NCBI RefSeq assembly: GCF_035825295.1
Contig: NZ_JAYMGI010000002.1
Span: 5,068,501 to 5,132,500 of the forward strand
Origin: Actinacidiphila sp. DG2A-62
Lineage (GTDB): Bacteria > Actinomycetota > Actinomycetes > Streptomycetales > Streptomycetaceae
Reading direction: 5' to 3'
Length of the DNA stretch: 64,000 nucleotides
Shown: positions 52,382-61,031 of the stretch, piece by piece
How positions within the stretch are numbered: the stretch's first letter is position 1
Layout: each line of letters starts with the position of its first letter
Made by a program: the position numbers and the translations under genes
The notes under the pieces: model-generated
What the model was told of the DNA's origin: nothing
Database searches by the model: none
The model's input: the letters and a program-made list of their open reading frames with translations, nothing else

Positions 52382-53263
52382 TCAGGCCGGATCGGCCGGG
52401 TGCGGCGCCAGCAGCGGAAGCGCCGCGGCCAGCCGCGCCTCGCACAGGCCGGCGAGCTCCGCGTAGGCGGCGGGCCCCATCAGCTCGGTGAGCTCGGCCC
52501 GGTAGGAGACGTACACCGGCTCCCCCGCCCCGTGCGCGGACGTCGCCGAGGTGCACCACCAGTGCAGGTCGTGCCCGCCCGGCCCCCACCCGCGCCGGTC
52601 GTACTCGCCGATCGACACCACGAGCACCCGCGTGTCGTCCGGCCGGTCCACCCAGTCGAACGTCCGCCGGATCGGCAACTGCCAGCACACGTCCGGCTTG
52701 GTCTCCAGCGGCTCCCGCCCCTCCCGCAGCGCCAGCGCGTGCAGCGCGCACCCCTGCCCGCCGGCGAATCCCGCCCGGTTGGAGAACACGCACGCGCCGT
52801 CCACCACGCGCGTCTGCCGCTCGCCGTCCTCGTTCTCCTCCGCCCAGTAGCCGTCGCGCCCGGTCCCGAGCCCGTGGAACTGCCACAACTCCGGGGTGAG
52901 CCGCGCCACGTGCGAGGCGACGCGCTTCTCGTCGTCGTCATCGGAGAAGTGCGCGCCGAGCGAGCAGCAGCCGTCGCCCGCGCGCCCCGCGACGATGCCC
53001 TGACAGCCGCTGCCGAACACGCACGTCCAGCGTGACGTCAGCCACGTCAGATCGCAGCGGAACACCTGCTCCTCGTCCGCCGGGTCGACGAACTCCACCC
53101 AGGCGCGCGGAAAGTCCAGGTCCGCCTCATCGGCCTCCGCCGTTACGCCGGCCTCCGCCGGGACGCCCGCCTCCGCCGCGACGCCCACCTCGATGTCCGC
53201 CCGCTGCCCTGCCGGTCGCCCTGCCCGCTGTACGCCGCCACCGCGGCTCTTCACCTTCGCCAC
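52382..53263 (-). CDS. Cysteine-rich conserved protein
   Basis: 293 residues. An Ala/Glu/Val repeat (AAEAGVPAEAGVTAEAD) precedes the core: FRCDLTWLTSRWTCVFGSGCQGIVAGRAGDGCCSLGAHFSDDDD, then GACVFSNRAGFAGGQGCALHALAL and KPDVCWQLPIRR. The many cysteines resemble DUF3109/YkgJ-like metal or iron-sulphur proteins, but I am not certain. GTG 53263 is the only start before the conserved core with coding character. Divergent from ppx. Confidence 0.75.
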   Translation of the reverse strand: MAKVKSRGGGVQRAGRPAGQRADIEVGVAAEAGVPAEAGVTAEADEADLDFPRAWVEFVDPADEEQVFRCDLTWLTSRWTCVFGSGCQGIVAGRAGDGCCSLGAHFSDDDDEKRVASHVARLTPELWQFHGLGTGRDGYWAEENEDGERQTRVVDGACVFSNRAGFAGGQGCALHALALREGREPLETKPDVCWQLPIRRTFDWVDRPDDTRVLVVSIGEYDRRGWGPGGHDLHWWCTSATSAHGAGEPVYVSYRAELTELMGPAAYAELAGLCEARLAAALPLLAPHPADPA

Positions 53264-53332
53264 GCGCCCAGCGTAAGACCGGAATGCGCGGATTGCCGCG
53301 ACCCGCCCGCGCGCGCTCCCGGCCCGGGGCGC

Positions 53333-53338
53333 TAGCGT
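53333..53338 (+). promoter_or_regulatory. -10 box for leaderless ppx-type gene
   Basis: TAGCGT ends 7 nt before ATG 53346, no ribosome site. Confidence 0.45.
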
Positions 53339-53345
53339 CACCCCC

Positions 53346-54389
53346 ATGCGACTCGGAGTGCTCGACGTGGGTTCCAACACCGTCCACCTGCTGGTGGTCG
53401 ACGCGCACCCGGGCGCGCGCCCGCTGCCCGCGTACTCCCACAAGGCCGAACTGCGGCTCGCCGAGCTGCTCGACGAGCAGGGCGCCATCGGCCCGCACGG
53501 CGTGGACCGGCTGGTGGCCACCGTCGCGGACGCGATGCGCGTCGCGGAGGACAAGGGCGTGGAGGACGTGCTGCCGTTCGCCACGTCCGCGGTGCGCGAG
53601 GCGGCCAACGGCGAGCAGGTGCTGGCCCGGGTCGCCGAGGAGACCGGGGTACGGCTGACGGTGCTGTCCGGCGAGGACGAGTCGCGGCTGACGTTCCTCG
53701 CGGTACGCCGCTGGTTCGGCTGGTCGGCGGGGCGGCTGCTGGTGCTGGACATCGGCGGCGGCTCGCTGGAGATCGGCTTCGGCATGGACGAGTACCCGGA
53801 CGCGGCGGTGTCGCTGCCGCTGGGCGCCTGGCCGACCGGGGCGTGGCTGCCCGGCGACCCGCCGGACGCCGCCGACGTGCGGCACCTGCGCCGGCACGCG
53901 CGCGCCGAGATCGCCCGCACCGTCGCCGAGTTCGCCCGGCTCGGGCGGCCCGACCTGGCGGTGGGCACGTCCAAGACGTTCCGGCAGCTCGCCAGGATCG
54001 CGGGGGCGGCCCGCAGCGCCGACGGGCTGTACGTGCAGCGGGTGCTGCGGCGTACGGCGCTGGAGGAATGGGTGCCCAAGCTCGCGGCGATGACCGCGGC
54101 GCGCCGGGCCGCGCTGCCCGGCGTCTCCGAGGGCCGCGCCCGGCAACTGCTGGCGGGCGCACTGGTCGCCGAGGGCGCGATGGACCTGTTCGAGCTGGAC
54201 GAGCTGGAGATATGCCCCTGGGCGCTGCGCGAGGGCGTGATCCTGCGCAAGCTCGACGTCATGGCCCCGGCGGCGTCGGCCGCCGCCGCGGCCCACGCCT
54301 CGGCCGCGTCCGGCGTGTCGGGCACCGCCGCCGGCCCCGGCCCGGCCCCGGCCGCACGCGGCGACGCCGTCACCCCCTGGCGCCCCTGA
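53346..54389 (+). CDS. Exopolyphosphatase / Ppx-GppA family phosphatase
   Basis: 347 residues, ASKHA fold. MRLGVLDVGSNTVHLLVVD at the start (phosphate 1), ATSAVREAANG, LSGEDESRLTFLAV, and LLVLDIGGGSLEIGFG (phosphate 2) are diagnostic. It hydrolyses polyphosphate or pppGpp-type substrates; the short form seen here is usual in actinobacteria. The C-terminal 40 residues are Ala/Pro-rich. 46 bp before the sugar-phosphate isomerase gene. Confidence 0.9.
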   Translation: MRLGVLDVGSNTVHLLVVDAHPGARPLPAYSHKAELRLAELLDEQGAIGPHGVDRLVATVADAMRVAEDKGVEDVLPFATSAVREAANGEQVLARVAEETGVRLTVLSGEDESRLTFLAVRRWFGWSAGRLLVLDIGGGSLEIGFGMDEYPDAAVSLPLGAWPTGAWLPGDPPDAADVRHLRRHARAEIARTVAEFARLGRPDLAVGTSKTFRQLARIAGAARSADGLYVQRVLRRTALEEWVPKLAAMTAARRAALPGVSEGRARQLLAGALVAEGAMDLFELDELEICPWALREGVILRKLDVMAPAASAAAAAHASAASGVSGTAAGPGPAPAARGDAVTPWRP

Positions 54390-54422
54390 ACGGCGCCGCA
54401 CCGCGTCCGCGCGCGCTCGCCG

Positions 54423-54428
54423 TAGGCT
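54423..54428 (+). promoter_or_regulatory. -10 box for leaderless isomerase gene
   Basis: TAGGCT ends 7 nt before GTG 54436, no ribosome site. Confidence 0.45.
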
Positions 54429-54435
54429 GGCCCGC

Positions 54436-55278
54436 GTGGCAGAACGCGTGACACCGACGCAACCCCCGCGCGCCGCGGCGCGCGCCGCGGGGCCGAAGGT
54501 CGCGCTGTCCACCGCGTCGACGTACCCCGAGTCCACCGCGACCGCCTTCGAGGTCGCCGCGCGGCTCGGCTACGACGGCGTCGAGGTGATGGTGTGGACC
54601 GACCCGGTCAGCCAGGACGTGGAGGCACTGCGCCGGCTGTCCGACCACCACGGCGTCCCGGTGCTCGCCGTGCACGCGCCGTGTCTGCTGATCACCCAGC
54701 GGGTGTGGTCCACCGACCCGTGGGTGAAGCTGCAGCGCGCCAAGCAGGCGGCCGACCGGCTGGGCGCGGACACCGTCGTGGTGCACCCGCCGTTCCGCTG
54801 GCAGCGCGGCTACGCGCGGGACTTCGTGCGCGGGATCTGGCGGATGGCCGACGAGACGGACGTGCGGTTCGCGGTCGAGAACATGTACCCGTGGCGCTAC
54901 CGCGACCGGGAGATGCTGGCGTACGCGCCGGACTGGGACGTCACCCAGGACGACTACCGGCACTTCACCGTGGACCTGTCGCACGCGGCGACCGCGCGGA
55001 CCGGGGCGCTGGCGATGGCCGGGCGGATGGGCGACCGGCTGGCCCACGTGCACATGGCCGACGGGAGCGGGTCGGCGAAGGACGAGCACCTGGTGCCGGG
55101 GCGGGGCACGCAGCCGTGCGCCGAGCTGCTGACGATGCTCGCCGCGTCCGGGTTCGACGGGCACGTCGTGGTCGAGGTCAACACCCGGCGCGCCATGTCC
55201 GCGGCCGAACGCCAGGCCGACCTGGCGGAGGCCCTCGCCTTCACCCGCCGCCACCTGGCGCTCAACGCCGGGCGCTGA
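54436..55278 (+). CDS. Sugar phosphate isomerase/epimerase (AP endonuclease 2-like TIM barrel)
   Basis: 280 residues. TIM-barrel features: VALSTASTYPESTATAFEVAARLGYDGVEVMVW, VLAVHAPC, VVVHPPFRWQRGYARDF, FAVENMYPW, LSHAATA, LAHVHMADGSG and HVVVEVNTRRA, with the Glu and His residues that bind the metal in xylose-isomerase-like proteins. Substrate unknown. GTG 54436 sits 7 nt after a -10-like box. Confidence 0.88.
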   Translation: MAERVTPTQPPRAAARAAGPKVALSTASTYPESTATAFEVAARLGYDGVEVMVWTDPVSQDVEALRRLSDHHGVPVLAVHAPCLLITQRVWSTDPWVKLQRAKQAADRLGADTVVVHPPFRWQRGYARDFVRGIWRMADETDVRFAVENMYPWRYRDREMLAYAPDWDVTQDDYRHFTVDLSHAATARTGALAMAGRMGDRLAHVHMADGSGSAKDEHLVPGRGTQPCAELLTMLAASGFDGHVVVEVNTRRAMSAAERQADLAEALAFTRRHLALNAGR

Positions 55279-55315
55279 CCATCACGGGCTACGGCGACGC
55301 CCGACGTCAGCTCAC

Positions 55316-55446
55316 CAGGGGCGCGGGGAACTGCGCGCTCAGCCCTCCACCGGCCGGTGGTCCGGATCGGACCGATCTGCCCCTCCGGGACGGTGACGAC
55401 CTGTGGGCCGCAGCATGGCTGGTCGCGCAGTTCCCCGCGCCCCTGA
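55316..55446. repeat. 22-bp perfect inverted repeat, 87-nt loop
   Basis: The left arm 55316-55337 (CAGGGGCGCGGGGAACT then GCGCG) is perfectly inverted at 55425-55446. It follows the isomerase gene and could form a long stem acting as terminator. The rest of the 381-bp gap to ilvD has short repeats (GCCCAGCGC) and the ilvD promoter region, no gene. Confidence 0.75.
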
Positions 55447-55659
55447 AAACCAGGCCCAGCGCCCAGTTGACGTACAGGGCCGCGCCCCTGATCTCGGCGC
55501 CCAGCGCACTTGCCACGCCCGCCGGGCGACGTGAGCGCGACGCCGGGCGTTGCGGAGACGTTCCGGGATGCGGACCGCAGGTCCACCCTGTGGGCGTCCG
55601 GGCGTAAGCTCGACCGGTACCAGGCAGCACAGCGCAGCGCGACGCAAGGGAGTCGAACC

Positions 55660-57510
55660 GTGGAGCTGAGGTCACGCACGGTCACCCACGGCCGCAACAT
55701 GGCAGGAGCCCGCGCCCTGATGCGCGCCTCCGGCGTGGACAACGCCGACATCGGCAAGCCGATCGTCGCCGTGGCGAACAGCTTCACCGAGTTCGTACCC
55801 GGCCACACCCACCTCCAGCCGGTCGGCCGGATCGTCTCCGAGGCGATCAAGGCGGCCGGCGCGGTGCCGCGCGAGTTCAACACCATCGCCGTGGACGACG
55901 GCATCGCCATGGGCCACGGCGGCATGCTCTACAGCCTGCCCTCGCGCGACCTGATCGCCGACTCCGTCGAGTACATGGTCGAGGCGCACTGCGCGGACGC
56001 GCTGGTCTGCATCTCCAACTGCGACAAGATCACCCCGGGCATGCTGATGGCCGCGCTGCGGCTGAACATCCCGACCGTCTTCGTCTCCGGCGGCCCGATG
56101 AAGGCCGGCCGGGCCACCCTCGTCGACGGCACGGTCCGCAAGCTGGACCTGATCAACGCGATCTCCGACGCGGTCAACGAGGACGTCTCGGACGAGGACA
56201 TCCTGCGCATCGAGGAGAACGCCTGCCCGACCTGCGGCTCGTGTTCCGGCATGTTCACCGCCAACTCGATGAACTGCCTGACCGAGGCGATCGGCCTGTC
56301 GCTGCCCGGCAACGGCTCGGTGCTGGCCACCCACACCGCCCGCAAGGCGCTGTACGAGCGGGCCGGCTCGACCGTCGTGGAGCTGACCCGCCGGTACTAC
56401 GAGCAGGACGACGCCTCGGTGCTGCCGCGCGCGATCGCCTCCAGGGCGGCGTTCGAGAACGCCATGGCCCTGGACATCGCCATGGGCGGCTCCACCAACA
56501 CGATCCTGCACCTGCTGGCCGCGGCCCAGGAGGCGGGCCTGGACTACGGGCTCACCGACATCGACGCGGTCTCCCGCCGGGTCCCGTGCCTGGCCAAGGT
56601 CGCGCCGAACGTCGCGCCCGGCGGCACGTACTACATGGAGGACGTGCACCGGGCCGGCGGCATCCCCGCGATCCTCGGCGAGCTGTACCGCGGCGGACTG
56701 CTGCACGAGGACGTGCACACCGTGCACTCCCGCTCGATCAAGGAGTGGCTGGAGACCTGGGACGTGCGCAGCGGCGCACCCTCGGACGAGGCGGTCGAGC
56801 TGTGGCACGCGGCCCCGGGCTGCGTCCGCTCGGCGCAGGCGTTCTCGCAGTCCGAGCGGTGGGAGTCGCTGGACACCGACGCGGCCGGCGGCTGCATCCG
56901 CGACGTGGCGCACGCGTACTCCAAGGACGGCGGCCTCGCGGTGCTGCGCGGCAACCTCGCGGTCGACGGCGCGGTGGTGAAGACCGCGGGCGTGGACGAG
57001 TCGATCTGGACCTTCGAGGGACCCGCGGTGGTCTGCGAGTCCCAGGAGGAGGCCGTGGAGAAGATCCTGGCCAAGCAGGTCAAGGCCGGGGACGTGGTGG
57101 TGATCCGCTACGAGGGCCCGCGCGGCGGCCCGGGCATGCAGGAGATGCTCTACCCGACGTCGTTCCTCAAGGGCCGCGGCCTGGGCAAGGTGTGCGCGCT
57201 GGTCACCGACGGCCGCTTCTCCGGCGGCACCTCGGGCCTGTCGATCGGCCACGCCTCGCCCGAGGCGGCCTCCGGCGGGACGATCGCGCTGGTCGAGGAC
57301 GGCGACCTGATCCGTATCGACATCCCGTCCCGCTCGATGGAGCTCGTGGTCTCCGACGAGGTGCTGGCCGCCCGCCGCGAGGCGCTCGGCGGGGTCTACG
57401 CGCCCCGCAACCGCGAGCGCAAGGTGTCCACGGCGCTGCGCGCGTACGCCGCGATGGCCACCAGCGCGGACCGCGGCGCGGTGCGCGACATCGCGCTGCT
57501 GGAGCGCTGA
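55660..57510 (+). CDS. ilvD: Dihydroxy-acid dehydratase
   Basis: Third enzyme of isoleucine/valine synthesis, forming 2-keto acids. 616 residues. Iron-sulphur cysteines in CISNCDKITPGM and CPTCGSCSGMFTANSMNC; substrate motifs VDDGIAMGHGGM, MGGSTNTILHLLA and GRFSGGTSGLSIGHASPEAA. GTG 55660 has AAGGGAG 7 nt upstream and gives the family start MELRSRTVTHGRNMAGARAL; the longer in-frame sequence before it is not conserved. A 16-bp stem terminator follows. Confidence 0.97.
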   Translation: MELRSRTVTHGRNMAGARALMRASGVDNADIGKPIVAVANSFTEFVPGHTHLQPVGRIVSEAIKAAGAVPREFNTIAVDDGIAMGHGGMLYSLPSRDLIADSVEYMVEAHCADALVCISNCDKITPGMLMAALRLNIPTVFVSGGPMKAGRATLVDGTVRKLDLINAISDAVNEDVSDEDILRIEENACPTCGSCSGMFTANSMNCLTEAIGLSLPGNGSVLATHTARKALYERAGSTVVELTRRYYEQDDASVLPRAIASRAAFENAMALDIAMGGSTNTILHLLAAAQEAGLDYGLTDIDAVSRRVPCLAKVAPNVAPGGTYYMEDVHRAGGIPAILGELYRGGLLHEDVHTVHSRSIKEWLETWDVRSGAPSDEAVELWHAAPGCVRSAQAFSQSERWESLDTDAAGGCIRDVAHAYSKDGGLAVLRGNLAVDGAVVKTAGVDESIWTFEGPAVVCESQEEAVEKILAKQVKAGDVVVIRYEGPRGGPGMQEMLYPTSFLKGRGLGKVCALVTDGRFSGGTSGLSIGHASPEAASGGTIALVEDGDLIRIDIPSRSMELVVSDEVLAARREALGGVYAPRNRERKVSTALRAYAAMATSADRGAVRDIALLER

Positions 57511-57561
57511 CCCCCTCCGCGGACGCCGCGTGCCGCCGTTTCGGCGGTACGCTCGCCCGAT

Positions 57562-57609
57562 CCCGCCCGCGCCCCGGGACCGCCTGACCGGTTCCGGGGC
57601 GCGGGCGGG
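57562..57609. terminator. ilvD terminator
   Basis: CCCGCCCGCGCCCCGG at 57562-57577 pairs with 57594-57609, a perfect 16-bp stem with a 16-nt loop, between convergent ilvD and lipase genes. Confidence 0.75.
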
Positions 57610-57621
57610 GTGAGCCCCGCC

Positions 57622-58521
57622 TCAGCCCAGGTGCAGGACCGACGCGGTCTGCCGCGCCATCGCCGCCTCGCCGCGCGCGTTGGGGTGCACGGGCACGAAG
57701 TTGGTGCCGAACAGCACCGGCTCGATCCACCGGGTGTCCGCCGCCGCGCACGCGTCGTGGCCCTCGGAGACACCCGACAGGTCGACGTAGGCGGACCCGG
57801 TCTCGCGGGCGGCGCGGGCGACCGCCGCGTTGAGGTGCGTCTGCAGGTCGCGCAGGTAGGGCACGTCGCCGGAGGCGATCGGCATCTTGGCGAAGCAGGT
57901 CGGGTCGGCGGTGGCCGGGAGGATCCACGGGTAGCCGAGGACCGCCACGCGGGCGCCGGGCGCCTTGGCCCTGACCGCCTGGAGCGCCGCCTTCACCGCC
58001 GGGTAGGTGACGGTGTCCACGGTGGTGTCGAAGCTGTCGCCGTACAGGCTCTGGCAGGGGTGGCCGAGGCCCGCGGTGGCGATCCCGGCGGTGCCGCAGG
58101 CGAGGATCGCGTCGATGAAGGTGTTGCTGTCGTTGCCGCCGATCGTCATCGTCACCAGGCCGGTGCCGGCGCCCAGCGCGTCCAACTGCGGTGCCACGCC
58201 CGGGTACTGGGACCCGGCGTAGTCCTTGGTCTGCGCGCCGCCGCAGGTGACGTCGGTCAGCTGCGCGCCGGTCGCGGCGGCCAGCACGTGCGGGTAGTTC
58301 GCGGTGGACCGCGCGCACAGCGGTGAGGCGGACGGGTCGAGCGGGAGGATGCCCGAGCCGGCGCTGTAGCTGTCGCCCATGGCGACGTACGCGACCGGGC
58401 CTGCGGTGTGGGGGGCGGGGGCGGCCGCGTGGGCGGCCGGTGCGGTCAGGCCGAGGGCGGCGGTGCCCGCGGCGACCGCCGCGGTGAGCCCCTTGGCGAG
58501 GGCGCGCATCGACATGTGCAT
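57622..58521 (-). CDS. Secreted GDSL/SGNH-family lipase/esterase
   Basis: 299 residues. Signal peptide (ALAKGLTAAVAAGTAALGL, cleavage near AHA-AA), then YVAMGDSYSAGSG (catalytic Ser), TIGGNDSN (Gly/Asn oxyanion), and VPVHPN near the end (catalytic His). Cysteines in PLCARST, DVTCGGA, LACGTA, HPCQSL, DPTCFAK and DACAAAD would form three disulphides, as in streptomycete extracellular lipases. ATG 58521 follows GAAGGAG. Hydrolyses extracellular esters. Confidence 0.93.
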   Translation of the reverse strand: MHMSMRALAKGLTAAVAAGTAALGLTAPAAHAAAPAPHTAGPVAYVAMGDSYSAGSGILPLDPSASPLCARSTANYPHVLAAATGAQLTDVTCGGAQTKDYAGSQYPGVAPQLDALGAGTGLVTMTIGGNDSNTFIDAILACGTAGIATAGLGHPCQSLYGDSFDTTVDTVTYPAVKAALQAVRAKAPGARVAVLGYPWILPATADPTCFAKMPIASGDVPYLRDLQTHLNAAVARAARETGSAYVDLSGVSEGHDACAAADTRWIEPVLFGTNFVPVHPNARGEAAMARQTASVLHLG

Positions 58522-58645
58522 CTGCTTCTCCTTCGAATCCAGATGACGTCCGGGTGAGGGGGTCCGGCTGAGCGGCGCGTCGCGGAAGTTACTTACTGGT
58601 CAGTCAGGAGTCAATGGCTTGCGCACGCATCGGTGCACGGGACGG

Positions 58646-58674
58646 TTCGCACGCGCGGGGGGATGGGCCATAAT
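58646..58674 (+). promoter_or_regulatory. Promoter with leaderless start
   Basis: TTCGCA (58646-58651), 17 bp, CATAAT (58669-58674), which ends 7 nt before GTG 58682. Best -35/-10 pair of the leaderless group. Confidence 0.55.
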
Positions 58675-58681
58675 CGGCTGG

Positions 58682-59191
58682 GTGAACGGAACTGAAACCA
58701 CGACCGACGCGGACACCGGCCCCGGGCAGGCGTCGGGGCCGGAACCGATCCGCTTCTTCGGCACCACCTGGGTGAACCACGACGGCGACTACCGCATGCG
58801 CAGGGCAGGCGTCGCCGCCGGCGCGCTGCTCGCCGCCGCGGTCGGTGTCGTCGTCCTGATATTCGGCATGCAGGGCATCCTCGCGGCCACCAGCGGCCCG
58901 ATGCTGCCGTTCCTGTACACGATCGCCTTTGCGGTCTGCAGCGTGATCGGCTTCCACCACACCTGGGTGTCGTTCCTGCGCCGCCCCGCCCCGACCGCCG
59001 AGGACCAGCCGGAGGCCGCGAAGGGCCTCTACACCATCGGCTTCATCGGCGTGCTGCTCGCGTACTTCGCGCGGGTTCTCGTCGAGGCGCCGGGCGAGAA
59101 GCTGCACCGCGCGGAGTACGAGGAGCGGGCGGGCGCGGGCACGGCGGCGACGCCCTCGTCGGCGCCGGCGTCCGCGCCGGCCGAGGGGTAG
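58682..59191 (+). CDS. Conserved small membrane protein
   Basis: 169 residues. Cytoplasmic N-terminus with RFFGTTWVNHDGDYRMRRAG, then three hydrophobic segments (AGALLAAAVGVVVLIFGM; LPFLYTIAFAVCSVIGFH; LYTIGFIGVLLAYFARVLV) and an Ala/Pro/Glu tail. Not recognised beyond being a conserved streptomycete membrane protein. GTG 58682 fits a leaderless transcript. Confidence 0.75.
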   Translation: MNGTETTTDADTGPGQASGPEPIRFFGTTWVNHDGDYRMRRAGVAAGALLAAAVGVVVLIFGMQGILAATSGPMLPFLYTIAFAVCSVIGFHHTWVSFLRRPAPTAEDQPEAAKGLYTIGFIGVLLAYFARVLVEAPGEKLHRAEYEERAGAGTAATPSSAPASAPAEG

Positions 59192-59205
59192 ATCCGCCGA
59201 GGCCC

Positions 59206-59256
59206 CGGGTCCGCCCGAGCGCCGGGTCCGCCCGAGCGCCGGGTCCGCTCAGGAAC
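59206..59256. repeat. 17-bp tandem repeat
   Basis: Units CGGGTCCGCCCGAGCGC start at 59206, 59223 and 59240; the third is degenerate. Confidence 0.7.
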
Positions 59257-59284
59257 GCTGGGCTCGCCCGGCGTTCGCGCGCGT

Positions 59285-59324
59285 CCGGGGCCGGGCCAGA
59301 GCCACTGCCCCGACCCGGCCCCGG
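59285..59324. terminator. Bidirectional terminator
   Basis: CCGGGGCCGGG at 59285-59295 pairs with CCCGGCCCCGG at 59314-59324 between convergent genes. Confidence 0.65.
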
Positions 59325-59341
59325 TTCCGTGCCGCTCGGCC

Positions 59342-60151
59342 TCAGCCGTGCAGCTCGGACGCGGCGCGGCTCTCATTCACACCGCTGCTGGTGGTGCCGC
59401 GCTCGGCGGTGCGGCCGCTCCGGCCGCCGCTCTTCGTGGTGCCGCTGTGCGTCGACTCGCTGTGCGTCGACCCGCCGTGCGCCGTGCCGCCGTGGCCGGG
59501 CTGCCCCGGCTGTCCGGGCGGCGCCGGCAGGGCCGGGCACGACGTGCTGATCCGGGACTTCGGGACCAGCTTGCCGTTGACGTAGACCTTGCCGTTCACC
59601 ACCTTGATGGTGATCCTGGCCGGCGCGTGGCCCGGCTTGGCCGGCGTGGCGGGCCCACCCGGCGTCGTCGGCGTGAGCGTGGTCCCCGGCCGCGCGGGCG
59701 CGCCCTTCCCGCCGGGGCCGGGCAGCGACGGCAGCGACGGCAGACCGGGCAGCCCCGGCCGCCCCGCCTTGCCGTGGCCCGGCGCGGTGGTCACCACGCA
59801 CACCACGACCTTGCCGTGGCCCCCGCCCGGACCGCCGACCCCGACGACGACCGCGCCCCCGCCGGCGCTCGTCGCGGTGCCGCCCACCCCGGCGACGCTC
59901 GTCGCGCCCCCGCCGGTGCTCGCCGTGCCGCCCACCCCTGCCGTGCTCCTGCCACCCGCGGCGGCGGACGCCGCGTCGGACGCGCTCGCCCCCGCCAGCC
60001 CGGACAGGCCCAGGCCCGCGGTGAGCACCGCGCTCACCACGTACCTGCTGGTCCTGCGCTTCCGGCCCGCGGAGGCCGGGGGCGTCACGGGTGTCGTGGA
60101 TGTCGTGGGCGTCGTGGGTGTCTCGGGCGTCGTGGATGTCGTAGGACTCAT
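59342..60151 (-). CDS. Low-complexity secreted or membrane-anchored protein
   Basis: 269 residues. Thr/Pro repeat N-terminus (TTSTTPETPTTPTTSTTP), a hydrophobic segment YVVSAVLTAGLGLSGLAGA (about 37-55) acting as signal or anchor, a Gly/Thr/Val repeat region (GVGGTA units), a Pro/Gly collagen-like stretch (GLPGLPSLPSLPGPG), a short conserved-looking segment ITIKVVNGKVYVNGKLV, and a Gly/Thr/Ser/His tail. ATG 60151 follows AGGAG. Divergent from the two-component regulator, which may control it. Confidence 0.6.
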   Translation of the reverse strand: MSPTTSTTPETPTTPTTSTTPVTPPASAGRKRRTSRYVVSAVLTAGLGLSGLAGASASDAASAAAGGRSTAGVGGTASTGGGATSVAGVGGTATSAGGGAVVVGVGGPGGGHGKVVVCVVTTAPGHGKAGRPGLPGLPSLPSLPGPGGKGAPARPGTTLTPTTPGGPATPAKPGHAPARITIKVVNGKVYVNGKLVPKSRISTSCPALPAPPGQPGQPGHGGTAHGGSTHSESTHSGTTKSGGRSGRTAERGTTSSGVNESRAASELHG

Positions 60152-60283
60152 GTGACCGCTCCTGACGGTGCGTCGGGGAATGTCTGCCGGACGTCTCGGC
60201 GGAGGTGTCCGCCGAGCGGCGCGCCGGCGCCGTGGACGTACCGCGGTGTGCCGACCCGCGCACCGCAGCCTGCGCGGCGACGG

Positions 60284-60300
60284 CTGAAGCGACCCTGAAG
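60284..60300. promoter_or_regulatory. Direct-repeat site for an OmpR-type regulator
   Basis: CTGAAG at 60284-60289 and again at 60295-60300, 11 bp apart, 56 bp before the response-regulator gene: the spacing expected for tandem OmpR-family binding. Confidence 0.4.
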
Positions 60301-60355
60301 AGGCCCGCGGTGATCTTCATGTTCGCCTTAGGTGTGCCGCTGCACCCTGTGGGAC

Positions 60356-61024
60356 GTGCGGATACTCGTGGTGGAGGACGAACACCGGCTTGCCGACCTG
60401 CTCAAGGACGGCCTGACCAGGGAGGGCTTCGCGGTCGACCTCGCGTACGACGGCCGCGAGGGCCTGTGGCTGGCGACCGAGCACGCCTACGACGTGATCG
60501 TGCTCGACGTGATGCTGCCCGCCCTGCACGGCTACGCGGTCTGCGCCCGACTGCGCGAGGTCGGCAACTGGACCCCGATCCTCATGCTCACCGCCAAGGA
60601 CGGCGAGTACGACGAGGCCGAGGCGCTCGACACCGGCGCGGACGACTACCTCACCAAGCCGTTCTCCTACGTCGTGCTGCTCGCCCGGCTGCGCGCCCTG
60701 GTCCGCCGCGGCGGCCGGGAGCGCCCCGCGGTGCTGGCCGTCGGCGACCTGCGGATCGACCCGGCCGGGCTCGCGTGCAGCCGGGCCGGCGTGCGGATCG
60801 CGCTCACGCCCAAGGAGTTCGCCATCCTGCACTGCCTGGCCCGGCGCGCCGGCGAGGTCGTCCCCAAGTCCGAACTCCTCGCCAAGGCATGGGACTTCGC
60901 CTACGACGGCGACTCCAACGTGGTCGAGGTCTACATCAGCGCGCTGCGGCGCAAGATCGACCGCCCGTTCGGCCGCACCACCCTGCACACCGTGCGCGGC
61001 GCCGGCTACCGGCTGGAGGGGTGA
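60356..61024 (+). CDS. OmpR-family response regulator
   Basis: 222 residues. Receiver VRILVVEDEHRLADLL with phospho-Asp in VIVLDVMLPALHGY and Lys in LTKPFSY; winged helix ALTPKEFAILHCLARRAGEVVPKSELLAKAWDF ... VEVYISALRRKIDRPFG. GTG 60356 gives the standard start. It precedes its kinase by 7 bp. Confidence 0.94.
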   Translation: MRILVVEDEHRLADLLKDGLTREGFAVDLAYDGREGLWLATEHAYDVIVLDVMLPALHGYAVCARLREVGNWTPILMLTAKDGEYDEAEALDTGADDYLTKPFSYVVLLARLRALVRRGGRERPAVLAVGDLRIDPAGLACSRAGVRIALTPKEFAILHCLARRAGEVVPKSELLAKAWDFAYDGDSNVVEVYISALRRKIDRPFGRTTLHTVRGAGYRLEG

Positions 61025-61031
61025 GCACGCG

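Noticed and set aside
59589..60155. Rightward reading frame opposite the low-complexity secreted protein
   Set aside because: Has no ribosome site; the leftward frame has AGGAG, a signal-like segment and better codon use, though both are low complexity.
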